From positions 1-23,608 of IMG/VR virus record IMGVR_UViG_3300042465_000865: DNA of 23,608 nucleotides; one strand, written 5' to 3'. This document shows positions 1-4,953 of the stretch, piece after piece. Positions within the stretch are counted from its first letter, which is position 1. Each line of letters begins with the position of its first letter. The notes under the pieces were generated by a model. The model was not told where the DNA came from. It saw only the letters and a list, made by a program, of their open reading frames with translations, and did no database searches. The translations under genes were made by a program, and so were the position numbers. This stretch comes from a virus.

Positions 1-192
1 ACCAAGGTGTTTATCACTGGAGACCTTACGCATGACGAATACGAAGGCAAGCCACAGTTTAATGTGCGGGTCGGCAGCATTGACACTGCTCTGCGATCAG
101 AAGCTGGCTCAAGCAACACGCAATCTAGTGCGCCTAGCCAGAACCAGCACACTTCATACGATGATGATCTAGAGGACTCGGTTCCATTTTAG
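1..192 (+). CDS. ssb: Single-stranded DNA-binding protein (SSB), C-terminal part
   Basis: The frame is open from the left edge, so the true start is upstream; the GTG at 7 is an internal Val codon. The visible 63 residues begin TKVFITGDL and continue with a pattern typical of the last OB-fold strands of SSBs (a 'V-x-G-x-L' strand, then 'NVRVGSIDTAL'). A Ser/Gln/Asn-rich linker follows. The protein ends in an acidic tip, DDDLEDSVPF, like the bacterial SSB tail DDDIPF that recruits replication partners. SSB coats single-stranded DNA during phage replication, so the genes to the left are probably replication genes. Seen: acidic tail and linker. Inferred: SSB identity, since the N-terminal OB core lies outside the window. 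Confidence 0.68.
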   Translation, partial: TKVFITGDLTHDEYEGKPQFNVRVGSIDTALRSEAGSSNTQSSAPSQNQHTSYDDDLEDSVPF

Positions 193-203
193 GATTAACA
201 GCC

Positions 204-437
204 ATGTCAATTAAAACTCGCAACGAACTGCCTACGCGCTCGAGAAACATTCTTCCACCTTCTGAGCATCTCGAGGCTAAGAACGCTGAGATCCACAAAC
301 GGATTGCTGAAAGTAGCCGACAGCTACTAAAGGCACAGCTTCAAGCTGGCCAGCATGTGCTTACAAAGGAATCATTTGTCGGCATTGCTAAGAAATATGG
401 CTGGCAATACGCGCTTCTACAACATACCTGGCTGTAA
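204..437 (+). CDS. Unknown small protein (77 aa)
   Basis: This gene begins 11 nt after the SSB-like stop and is followed at once by a strong terminator, so it is the last gene of the replication-side transcript. The product is hydrophilic and rich in Arg, Lys, Gln and Ala. Its middle (about residues 20-55) looks helical, and the C-terminus has the aromatic stretch KKYGWQYALLQHTWL. There is no signal peptide or membrane segment. The ATG at 204 has only a weak upstream purine stretch (AGGATTAACAG), so translation may be coupled to the SSB gene. I do not recognise the family. Confidence 0.6.
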   Translation: MSIKTRNELPTRSRNILPPSEHLEAKNAEIHKRIAESSRQLLKAQLQAGQHVLTKESFVGIAKKYGWQYALLQHTWL

Positions 438-440
438 GAG

Positions 441-480
441 ATGGCGGGTGGCAATACGCTTCCCGCCATTATTTTTGTTT
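441..480 (+). terminator. Rho-independent terminator after the 77-aa gene
   Basis: A perfect 8-bp GC-rich stem, ATGGCGGG (441-448) with CCCGCCAT (462-469), encloses a 13-nt loop. It is followed directly by the T-rich tract TATTTTTGTTT. It lies 4 nt after the stop codon at 437 and separates the SSB-side transcript from the microgene operon that starts at 570. Confidence 0.85.
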
Positions 481-557
481 GTGATGAAAAAAGTTGTTTA
501 CATATGATAAATGGCTTTTTATAAGAGGGCATCAGCAAGGGAATAATCCCGCCATTA
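461..557. repeat. Direct 11-nt repeat TCCCGCCATTA
   Basis: TCCCGCCATTA occurs at 461-471, where it is the right arm of the terminator and its first following bases. It occurs again at 547-557 in the leader just before the ribosome binding site of the next gene. Both copies can pair with ATGGCGGG at 441-448, but only the first would be in the same transcript unless RNA polymerase reads through. It may be a chance or duplicated leader segment. Confidence 0.4.
497..525 (+). promoter_or_regulatory. Sigma70-like promoter of the microgene operon
   Basis: A -35 box TTTACA (497-502, 5 of 6 to TTGACA) and a -10 box TATAAG (520-525, 5 of 6 to TATAAT) are separated by exactly 17 bp of AT-rich DNA. They sit between the terminator at 441-480 and the first gene of the next operon at 570. 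Predicted transcription would start near 532, giving a leader of about 38 nt. That leader contains a small GGGA-ATAA-TCCC hairpin (539-550) and the AAGGAG ribosome binding site at 556-561. A host-type promoter fits early or middle expression. Confidence 0.7.
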
Positions 558-569
558 AGGAGACTGATT

Positions 570-716
570 ATGTTTAAGATTCAAATCCGCAGCAACGGCA
601 ACATGATTGATTACAGCGAACAGCGGTTTAGCACCCGCAAGGATGCTCAGAAAGTTCTCTGTCAAGATTACGTTGCCAAGAAGATTTGGGCAGATATGCG
701 GGTGGTAGCAGCATGA
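570..716 (+). CDS. Unknown microprotein (48 aa), first gene of the small-gene operon
   Basis: The ATG at 570 follows a good ribosome binding site (TTAAGGAGA, about 8 nt upstream) and the promoter at 497-525. The 48-residue product starts MFKIQIRSNGN and is rich in Lys, Arg and Gln. Its layout, an exposed beta strand followed by a helix (STRKDAQKVLCQDYVAKK), is common among small phage proteins that resemble short cytosolic adaptors. The stop TGA overlaps the start of the next gene as ATGA (713-716), so the two are translationally coupled. Family not recognised. Confidence 0.65.
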   Translation: MFKIQIRSNGNMIDYSEQRFSTRKDAQKVLCQDYVAKKIWADMRVVAA

Positions 717-1006
717 GCGCGAACATTAACGAACTAGCCCAAGCTGCGATTGACGCGCTGGCAGCTATCAATGCCATCCATAAGGATTGGCTTGAGCAAT
801 TAAAGCTTAAAAGCGGCCACGGCCAATATATCAGCACCCGCCCACAGATTGCAGAACATCTGCACATGGAGCTGCTTGAGGTCATTACCGACTTTGATTG
901 CGATCCAATGGGAACGCTGGAAGAATTTAAACTGCATAGCACGGACGAGCCAGATGATTATGATGGCGGACGTTTCGATTATTTAACTTCAAGGGGGGTA
1001 AAATGA
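713..1006 (+). CDS. Unknown acidic protein (97 aa)
   Basis: I chose the ATG at 713 because it overlaps the previous stop as ATGA. An in-frame alternative start at 686 would lie inside the upstream gene. The N-terminal half is helical and Ala-rich (MSANINELAQAAIDALAAI), and the C-terminal half is acidic (DEPDDYDGGRFDY). There is no membrane segment and there are no metal motifs. Its stop overlaps the next start (ATGA at 1003-1006). Function unknown. The compact coupled operon suggests it is made together with the other small early proteins. Confidence 0.7.
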   Translation: MSANINELAQAAIDALAAINAIHKDWLEQLKLKSGHGQYISTRPQIAEHLHMELLEVITDFDCDPMGTLEEFKLHSTDEPDDYDGGRFDYLTSRGVK

Positions 1007-1092
1007 CTAAATTATCAAAGACTCAATTCTGGCTGACCGTAATATGGTTAGCAGTAGTAATCACAATGTTTGCAACGGAGAGGACATTCTAA
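1003..1092 (+). CDS. Single-span membrane microprotein (29 aa)
   Basis: This tiny frame has one of the strongest ribosome binding sites in the window, AAGGGGGG at 991-998, 4 nt before the ATG. It is coupled to the previous gene by ATGA. The product is a short polar N-terminus (MTKLSKTQ), one hydrophobic helix of about 15 residues (FWLTVIWLAVVITMF) and a polar tail, ATERTF. That layout is a minimal one-helix inner-membrane protein. It could modulate a host membrane protein or enzyme. The function cannot be read from sequence. Confidence 0.6.
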   Translation: MTKLSKTQFWLTVIWLAVVITMFATERTF

Positions 1093-1093
1093 A

Positions 1094-1282
1094 ATGACAT
1101 TGATCGAACTTAGAAACATCGTCGCGGATCATGTTCAAATGATGCACGGCAACCCAGAATTTATCCGCCAAATCAGAGATGGTGAGCAGGATGATGGCCC
1201 GTTTATAACAGGCGCTTTAGCGATCTGGGCCAAGTTCATGGAAGGTTTGCAACCAGCTCCAGAGGTATTGGCAGATGACTAA
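1094..1282 (+). CDS. Unknown small protein (62 aa)
   Basis: The gene begins 1 nt after the preceding stop. The ATG at 1094 is preferred over an in-frame TTG at 1070 because GGAGAGG (1078-1084) is well placed for it and the TTG lies inside the membrane microprotein gene. The product is mixed helical and acidic (MTLIELRNIVADHVQMM, with RDGEQDDG in the middle). It ends EVLADD and has no Cys and no membrane helix. Its last codons overlap the next gene start (ATG at 1275). Family not recognised. Confidence 0.62.
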   Translation: MTLIELRNIVADHVQMMHGNPEFIRQIRDGEQDDGPFITGALAIWAKFMEGLQPAPEVLADD

Positions 1283-1412
1283 AATCGCACAAATGGCCCC
1301 ACGGGGCAGGGCTTATCGCGTAAGCTCAGAAAATGCGTTTCCACTTCGCGGGGCAGATGGAAAAACATGGGCAGAGCGTCGAGCAGAGCAAGAAAAGGAA
1401 TCAAATAAATGA
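1275..1412 (+). CDS. Unknown basic microprotein (45 aa)
   Basis: The start overlaps the last 8 nt of the previous gene (ATGACTAA), and the stop overlaps the next start as ATGA (1409-1412), so the frame fits the operon's coupling pattern. The product is strongly basic and charged: MTKIAQMAPRGRAYRV, then a C-terminal helix with the run AERRAEQEKESNK. It may bind nucleic acid or a host partner, but no family is recognised. Position and coupling are the main evidence that it is real. Confidence 0.55.
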   Translation: MTKIAQMAPRGRAYRVSSENAFPLRGADGKTWAERRAEQEKESNK

Positions 1413-1594
1413 GTCGCCCAATGACATATCCAATGGGAAGAATGGTTGTTGGTGATGTAGAAACGATGCCAGCAACTGAGAAGGGTTGGGCACGGCGCAC
1501 GTCCAGGAATGTCTCACAATATTCAATACGACACGGCAAATGCTTTCGGTGTCGGACTGTGAATGGCGTCACGTTTATAACTAGGTTAGGATAG
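1409..1594 (+). CDS. Unknown basic protein (61 aa)
   Basis: ATGA-coupled to the preceding gene, with AAAGGAA as a likely ribosome binding site. The product is Arg-rich with a central stretch TEKGWARRTSRNVSQYSIR and a C-terminal beta-like KCFRCRTVNGVTFITRLG. That end contains a single C-x-x-C pair (Cys45, Cys48), too little for a complete zinc site alone. It could be a small nucleic-acid-binding protein in which a helix is followed by a beta wing. That reading is inference only; I do not recognise a family. Confidence 0.6.
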   Translation: MSRPMTYPMGRMVVGDVETMPATEKGWARRTSRNVSQYSIRHGKCFRCRTVNGVTFITRLG

Positions 1595-1597
1595 GAT

Positions 1598-1834
1598 ATG
1601 ACTGACGCAACCACATTAAAGCCATGCCCGTTTTGTGCTGGTGAGGCTGCAATAGGAACGGGGCGCAATTACTATTTTGTGTTGTGCCCTGATTGCCTTG
1701 CATCCACGAATGTTATTCTTGCGGAAAGTATTATGCCGACTGAGGACGAAGCAATTGCAGCATGGAACACCCGCCAGCCCACACAGAGCGATGCGCTTGG
1801 CTTTGAGATAAGGGAGAAGAACGATGATGATTGA
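1598..1834 (+). CDS. Lar-like restriction-alleviation zinc-ribbon protein (78 aa)
   Basis: The sequence shows a zinc ribbon: C10-P-F-C13 near the N-terminus, C30-P-D-C33 after a beta hairpin, and then the W-N-x-R element (AAWNTRQ, residues 54-60) that ends this domain in Lar/Rac-type proteins. Lar of the E. coli Rac prophage reduces host type I restriction by promoting DNA modification. Many phages carry short ribbon proteins of this family, often with unproven activity. The ribosome binding site AGGATAGGAT lies directly before the ATG. The 3' end overlaps the next gene. Likely role: protecting incoming or replicating phage DNA. Confidence 0.78.
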   Translation: MTDATTLKPCPFCAGEAAIGTGRNYYFVLCPDCLASTNVILAESIMPTEDEAIAAWNTRQPTQSDALGFEIREKNDDD

Positions 1835-2018
1835 TGTAGATATAGATCAGCTAGACGGCATCGTCCGAGCATGGCTAAAGGATACATTGGAAACGGTGCA
1901 GCATAACGCATGTCAGAACTACGTTCATCCAGATGACGCCAAGCAATACCGCTTCCAATACCGCAAGGATATTAAGGCGCTGAAGCGGTTGCTGGAATAT
2001 ATTGGAGATAGCAAATGA
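1824..2018 (+). CDS. Conserved-type small phage protein (64 aa)
   Basis: The start at 1824 (ATGATG; 1827 is an alternative) follows AGGGAGAA and overlaps the Lar-like gene by 11 nt. The product begins MMIDVDIDQLDGIVRAWLKD and ends in a helix, DIKALKRLLEYIGDSK. The pattern 'D-x-D-x-L-D-x-I-V', then a helical middle and a final Lys/Leu helix, recurs in small early proteins of many phages, but no function is established to my knowledge. Soluble and probably all-helical. Coupled by ATGA to the next gene (2015-2018). Confidence 0.68.
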   Translation: MMIDVDIDQLDGIVRAWLKDTLETVQHNACQNYVHPDDAKQYRFQYRKDIKALKRLLEYIGDSK

Positions 2019-2107
2019 CGCAGACCACTATATTATTCTTCTGGTTCGCATTCATAATAAGCGCTGCTTATATATGCGGAGAGGATAACGGCATACATCC
2101 GCGATAA
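2015..2107 (+). CDS. Single-span membrane microprotein (30 aa)
   Basis: This is the last gene of the early operon. It overlaps the previous stop as ATGA and has GGAGAT a few bases upstream. The 30 residues are a short N-terminus (MTQTT), one hydrophobic helix (ILFFWFAFIISAAYI) and a short hydrophilic tail, CGEDNGIHPR. It matches the 29-aa protein at 1003 in size and layout but not in sequence. It may be a small inner-membrane effector. Function unknown. Its stop is followed by the inverted repeat at 2131-2171. Confidence 0.55.
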   Translation: MTQTTILFFWFAFIISAAYICGEDNGIHPR

Positions 2108-2130
2108 AACGTGTCACTTTTCTAACAACA

Positions 2131-2171
2131 ATATCCCGCAAACTGGCTTATGGCTTTGGTTTGCGGGATAT
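2131..2171. terminator. Hairpin between convergent early and late transcripts
   Basis: A perfect 13-bp inverted repeat, ATATCCCGCAAAC (2131-2143) and GTTTGCGGGATAT (2159-2171), encloses a 15-nt loop. It lies in the 79-nt gap between the last plus-strand gene (stop 2107) and the end of the late minus-strand operon (stop 2187). It could end transcription from both sides. T-runs are poor: none on the plus side and only TGTTGTTAG on the minus side. It may work with Rho or simply stabilise 3' ends. Confidence 0.55.
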
Positions 2172-2186
2172 GCACATCAAACAGAA

Positions 2187-3365
2187 TTAAGCTACTTCCA
2201 GCATTTCGGTGGTAATCATCACCCGCCCTACGGCTCCGTATTTTTTATGGTACGTTATCGCCCAGGCTGCTCGATCCGCAATCCACCCGCCACGCGCTGC
2301 ATAAGCGTCCCTAGCAGCTAGAGTTGGATGTTGAACCACTGTAACCCCATTATATTCTTTTTCGTCACGATGGTGTCTGTGACCGCAGTGGATCTCGCGT
2401 CGAGTAGTTCTGCCCCATTGCTGAGGGAACTGTGCTGCAAACAACAGCGGTAGGGATTCGTTCTTGACCTTATGGCCATGATGAACGCCTAGCATGGTAT
2501 TGCCCCACTCGAATACGTAGAACGGTAGGACGCTATCGTTGACAGTGACGCGAGGTTCTTCTTCGTAATGCACGGAGAATAGATCCGATAGCCAGCCACT
2601 GCTTTCTTCGTCGTGATTGCCTTCTGCGATAATCAAATGCACTTCCTGATGGCGTTGCAATGACATTGCCACCAGTGATCGTATAACACGAATAGCCGAC
2701 TTGCGAAGTTTAGGAAAACGAGTGTCAGCATCTAAAACATGGCGAGACACTGGAGTCACTGGTATCTTGCCATCTGTATGGAGAAAGTCTCCCTGGATGT
2801 TCAGCACTGCCGTGTGAGCCTTTGGGCTTTGGTTTATCATTTGCGCTAAAGCAGCAACAATGGTTTTTTCTGCAATAGACACATTCCAATCACTGCCACC
2901 CTCCTTATGCCACGCCAGCATTCCAAGATGGTAGTCAGTAAACGTGTAGAGGTTGCATAGATACTCCTCACAGCCCTGTGGGGCAACGATAGGGCTTGCT
3001 GGGTCTATCTGATCCTTAAAGCCTTCAACAGCCTCCTTCAGGGCTTCCACGAGCGCCTCATGCGTCAGTGATGCTTTGACCCATTGGCCTGATGGTTTGC
3101 CTTCAGAGTTATAGTAGGTGGACACGCCTTTTGTGACGTAGCCGTTTGGTACGGGTCGGGTGAAATCATGCTCTGGTGCATACCCCTGCAACGCCGCCTT
3201 CTTCTTAACTGCGACATGGGCATCACTGGCTGCACCATGATTAATGCCTAACGCGATTGATGCAGCCTTAGCACTGCCATGCAGATTTATTGCCTCAAGC
3301 AATTCACGTTGACGGGGCGTGGCGTATGCAAACAAGCCCTCGTCTATTTTTAGGGAAGCAACCAT
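2187..3365 (-). CDS. Metallophosphoesterase with N-terminal helix-turn-helix
   Basis: With the ATG at 3365 the protein has 392 residues. That start overlaps the previous stop as TAATG; the longer TTG start at 3383 is less likely. Residues about 16-60 form a helix-turn-helix (TPRQRELLEAINLHGSAKA). The C-terminal part has all calcineurin-like metal motifs in order: D144-x-H146, G-D193, G249-N-H-D252, H296-x-H298 and G328-H-x-H331. The family hydrolyses phosphomono- or diesters, and phage members may act on DNA ends or nucleotides. It is the last gene of the late operon, after the spanins, although its type suggests DNA metabolism. The fold is clear; the substrate is unknown. Confidence 0.82.
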   Translation of the reverse strand: MVASLKIDEGLFAYATPRQRELLEAINLHGSAKAASIALGINHGAASDAHVAVKKKAALQGYAPEHDFTRPVPNGYVTKGVSTYYNSEGKPSGQWVKASLTHEALVEALKEAVEGFKDQIDPASPIVAPQGCEEYLCNLYTFTDYHLGMLAWHKEGGSDWNVSIAEKTIVAALAQMINQSPKAHTAVLNIQGDFLHTDGKIPVTPVSRHVLDADTRFPKLRKSAIRVIRSLVAMSLQRHQEVHLIIAEGNHDEESSGWLSDLFSVHYEEEPRVTVNDSVLPFYVFEWGNTMLGVHHGHKVKNESLPLLFAAQFPQQWGRTTRREIHCGHRHHRDEKEYNGVTVVQHPTLAARDAYAARGGWIADRAAWAITYHKKYGAVGRVMITTEMLEVA

Positions 3366-3598
3366 TATTTGCTTTTCGGACAATCAGCCTCGCATAAGCA
3401 AATAAATACGCCATTGTGCAGCTCGACTTCCGCTACCGTTTCAGGCGTGTCTTGCTTTGCGTCATAGGTAATGGGTTTAGCAATAGCGCAATAGCTATTT
3501 ACGGGAACGGTCGAAACGGTCGCGCAGCCGTTCAGTGCGCTCAGGATCAGGGACGATAATAGCAGCTTCGCCAAGTGCGATTTGCTCATTAATAGCAT
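3365..3598 (-). CDS. Rz1-like outer-membrane spanin lipoprotein
   Basis: The 77-residue start at ATG 3598 is supported by AAGGAA 7 nt upstream; a GTG at 3661 would add an untypical N-terminus. A lipoprotein signal is clear: a basic start, a hydrophobic core KLLLSSLILSA and a lipobox L-N-G-C25 for signal peptidase II. The mature part is short and starts CATVSTVPV. It contains further Cys residues near the C-terminus (ICLCEADC). Outer-membrane spanins join inner spanins across the periplasm to fuse the two membranes at the end of lysis. The first 104 nt overlap the Rz-like gene in another frame, the classical nested layout. This implies a Gram-negative host. Confidence 0.78.
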   Translation of the reverse strand: MLLMSKSHLAKLLLSSLILSALNGCATVSTVPVNSYCAIAKPITYDAKQDTPETVAEVELHNGVFICLCEADCPKSK

Positions 3599-3707
3599 CG
3601 TTCGTTTCCTTGATTGTTTCCTGACGCCCTTGCTGCTTCCAACGGCTCTCTGCCCAAGCACCCAACAGCTTATCCAGAATGCCCAGTAAGAGCGTCAGGA
3701 ACTTCAT
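3495..3707 (-). CDS. Rz-like inner-membrane spanin candidate (70 aa)
   Basis: The start at ATG 3707 overlaps the holin stop as TAATG. The product has a hydrophobic N-terminal helix (MKFLTLLLGILDKLLGAW) and then a long charged helix (SRWKQQGRQETIKETNDAI). It ends in a very basic tail with ERLRDRFDRSRK. One membrane anchor followed by a periplasmic coiled-coil region is the design of an i-spanin. At 70 residues it is shorter than lambda Rz (153). The Rz1-like lipoprotein gene begins inside it, which supports the pairing. Assignment rests on layout rather than family similarity. Confidence 0.7.
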   Translation of the reverse strand: MKFLTLLLGILDKLLGAWAESRWKQQGRQETIKETNDAINEQIALGEAAIIVPDPERTERLRDRFDRSRK

Positions 3708-3889
3708 TACTCTGCGGACTCTACTACTGGCTGCTTGCTTATTACTGACCATACAGCAACGCCGATGGTGGCAACCGCGCCAGCCAATGCTTCAGCCGTT
3801 GCACCGTCGATGAGACCTTTACCGGCAAGATAGCCAAAGCCAGCAGCAGCAAGTGTACGAACGATTCCAAACAATTGATCTTTATTCAT
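3707..3889 (-). CDS. Pam3-gp28-type putative holin (60 aa)
   Basis: The start at ATG 3889 has GGGAAG 5 nt upstream and lies 1 nt after the endolysin stop; a longer start at 3988 would run inside the endolysin gene. The product begins MNKDQLFGIVRTLAAAGFGY. It has two hydrophobic stretches (about residues 6-22 and 30-47) around a short turn with GLIDGATAEA, ending in an acidic tail. This pattern matches small Pam3-gp28-like putative holins. Holins form lesions in the inner membrane that release or activate endolysin and set lysis time. Position between endolysin and spanins supports this. Confidence 0.78.
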   Translation of the reverse strand: MNKDQLFGIVRTLAAAGFGYLAGKGLIDGATAEALAGAVATIGVAVWSVISKQPVVESAE

Positions 3890-3890
3890 G

Positions 3891-4283
3891 TTACTTCCCT
3901 TTCGGATAAAAAGCCCAAGGTAATTCCCAATGTGGGCCATCCTTAAAAGCTCGCCACGAACCGCCCCAGGTGAGCGGAACCTTTTCATCTGCCGCAGCAG
4001 CTTTAACGATTTTAGCTAATCTATGGTACATGGGCCAGTCCCAAGATACCTTGCCATCAATCAGCGGAGCAAGATCGACTGCGTGTCCAGTAAGGTGGCG
4101 AGACTTCATTGTCCTCGATGCGCCCTCTGCAACCAATTTACGCTGCCGTTCAAGAGTGCGAAGACCTTCAAGCACAGTAAAGTCTAAGTCAGATATTGCC
4201 GCAGCCCTCTTTACAACGCGCACTAGATCAGGGTGGACACCCTCAAGCCGTGAAAGGCTACGTTGACCAAGAATTATACTCAT
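3891..4283 (-). CDS. M15-family endolysin (L-Ala-D-Glu or D-Ala-D-Ala peptidase type)
   Basis: The protein has 130 residues from ATG 4283, preceded by AAAGGT. That start overlaps the previous stop as ATGA; an upstream start at 4346 would run through the membrane-protein gene. Zinc-site motifs of peptidase family M15 are complete: SRH63-LTGHAVD70 and D115-G-P-H118-W-E. There is also a conserved EGLRTLERQ segment at 39-47. Such enzymes cut the peptide stems of peptidoglycan. There is no signal peptide, so release needs the holin. It sits directly before the holin and spanin genes, as in a lysis cassette. Confidence 0.9.
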   Translation of the reverse strand: MSIILGQRSLSRLEGVHPDLVRVVKRAAAISDLDFTVLEGLRTLERQRKLVAEGASRTMKSRHLTGHAVDLAPLIDGKVSWDWPMYHRLAKIVKAAAADEKVPLTWGGSWRAFKDGPHWELPWAFYPKGK

Positions 4284-4462
4284 GGAGTACCTTTGAGTAA
4301 GATGCTTAACAAGATGCCAATTAGCAGCATAATGATTGTGCCACAAGCCGTGATACCAATACTCTCTAGGCGTTTCATCCTAGCGCAGATGCTTTCGTAT
4401 CTAAAAGCGCAGACTTCTTCATGAGTGTTGAGTTGAGCCTGTGTTCTGTCAATCGTGTTCAT
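4280..4462 (-). CDS. Small one-span membrane protein of the lysis cassette (60 aa)
   Basis: The product has a soluble helical N-terminal half with polar heptads (MNTIDRTQAQLNTHEEVCAF; RMKRLESI) and one strong C-terminal membrane helix (GTIIMLLIGILLSILL). This resembles XhlA-like proteins and other small phage membrane proteins found beside endolysins. It is coupled by ATGA to the endolysin gene. It could be a second holin, an antiholin or a membrane recruiter of the endolysin. The first residues (NTIDR) are encoded by a 10-nt sequence that is also found in its leader. Confidence 0.6.
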   Translation of the reverse strand: MNTIDRTQAQLNTHEEVCAFRYESICARMKRLESIGITACGTIIMLLIGILLSILLKGTP

Positions 4463-4480
4463 GTTGTCTCACTCATTTTT

Positions 4481-4500
4481 GCAGTCTAACAATCGTGTTA
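4481..4500. repeat. Leader element shared by two late genes
   Basis: GCAGTCTAACAATCGTGTTA (4481-4500) and GCAGTCTGGCAATATCGTTA (4937-4956, ending in the stop codon of the spike gene) match at 15 of 20 positions. Both sit just upstream of a small gene on the minus strand. The first copy contains a short inverted repeat, TAACA-ATCG-TGTTA. CAATCGTGTT recurs at 4450-4459 inside the start of the next gene. It could be a regulatory site or a trace of duplication. Confidence 0.3.
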
Positions 4501-4502
4501 CA

Positions 4503-4916
4503 TTAAACGCCCAGATTACCCGCAGCGATGAATGTATTAGCAACAGGCGCTATAAGCGATATGACAGCGTACTGGCCCATTGTGCTGAACAGCGACGAGT
4601 AAGACACAAGCGTTTGTCCACCAGCAGCAACAGTAACCTTGCCAGCGCCGCCCTGAATGATGGTGACGTTAAACCCTGCACCCAAGCTGGCAGCACAAGT
4701 GATCGTCACAGCAGAAGCAGATGTGCAGTAGATGATCTTGCCGTTGTCCGTTGCAGACAAAGTGCGTGAGGTTGTAGCATCAGTTACAATTACGCCTGTC
4801 AGCATTTGTTGCACCGTGACCTTCTTGGTCGTGGCGCTCTGAACTGCGGGAAGTTCTTCTGTCAGTGCAAGCGGAGTGGTGACCGCTGTTAATTGGGAAA
4901 TCTTTTGGTCAGCCAT
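4503..4916 (-). CDS. Small virion fibre-like protein (137 aa)
   Basis: The ATG at 4916 follows AAAGGA. The N-terminus, MADQKISQLTAVTTPLALTE, followed by LPAVQS and KKVTVQQML, is a short module often seen at the start of phage tail-spike or head-fibre proteins. It resembles the start of the protein at 19138-19464. The rest is rich in Ala, Gly, Thr and Val, with short alternating strands typical of beta-rich trimeric fibres (e.g. GKVTVAAGGQTLV). It follows two spike genes, so it is probably a virion appendage or decoration. The function is inferred from composition and place. Confidence 0.6.
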   Translation of the reverse strand: MADQKISQLTAVTTPLALTEELPAVQSATTKKVTVQQMLTGVIVTDATTSRTLSATDNGKIIYCTSASAVTITCAASLGAGFNVTIIQGGAGKVTVAAGGQTLVSYSSLFSTMGQYAVISLIAPVANTFIAAGNLGV

Positions 4917-4953
4917 TTCTTAATCCTTTATCTTATGCAGTCTGGCAATATCG

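Noticed and set aside
3365-3383. Longer start for the metallophosphoesterase
   Set aside because: The upstream codon at 3383 is TTG with no good ribosome binding site, while ATG 3365 overlaps the previous stop as TAATG, a pattern used several times in this genome.
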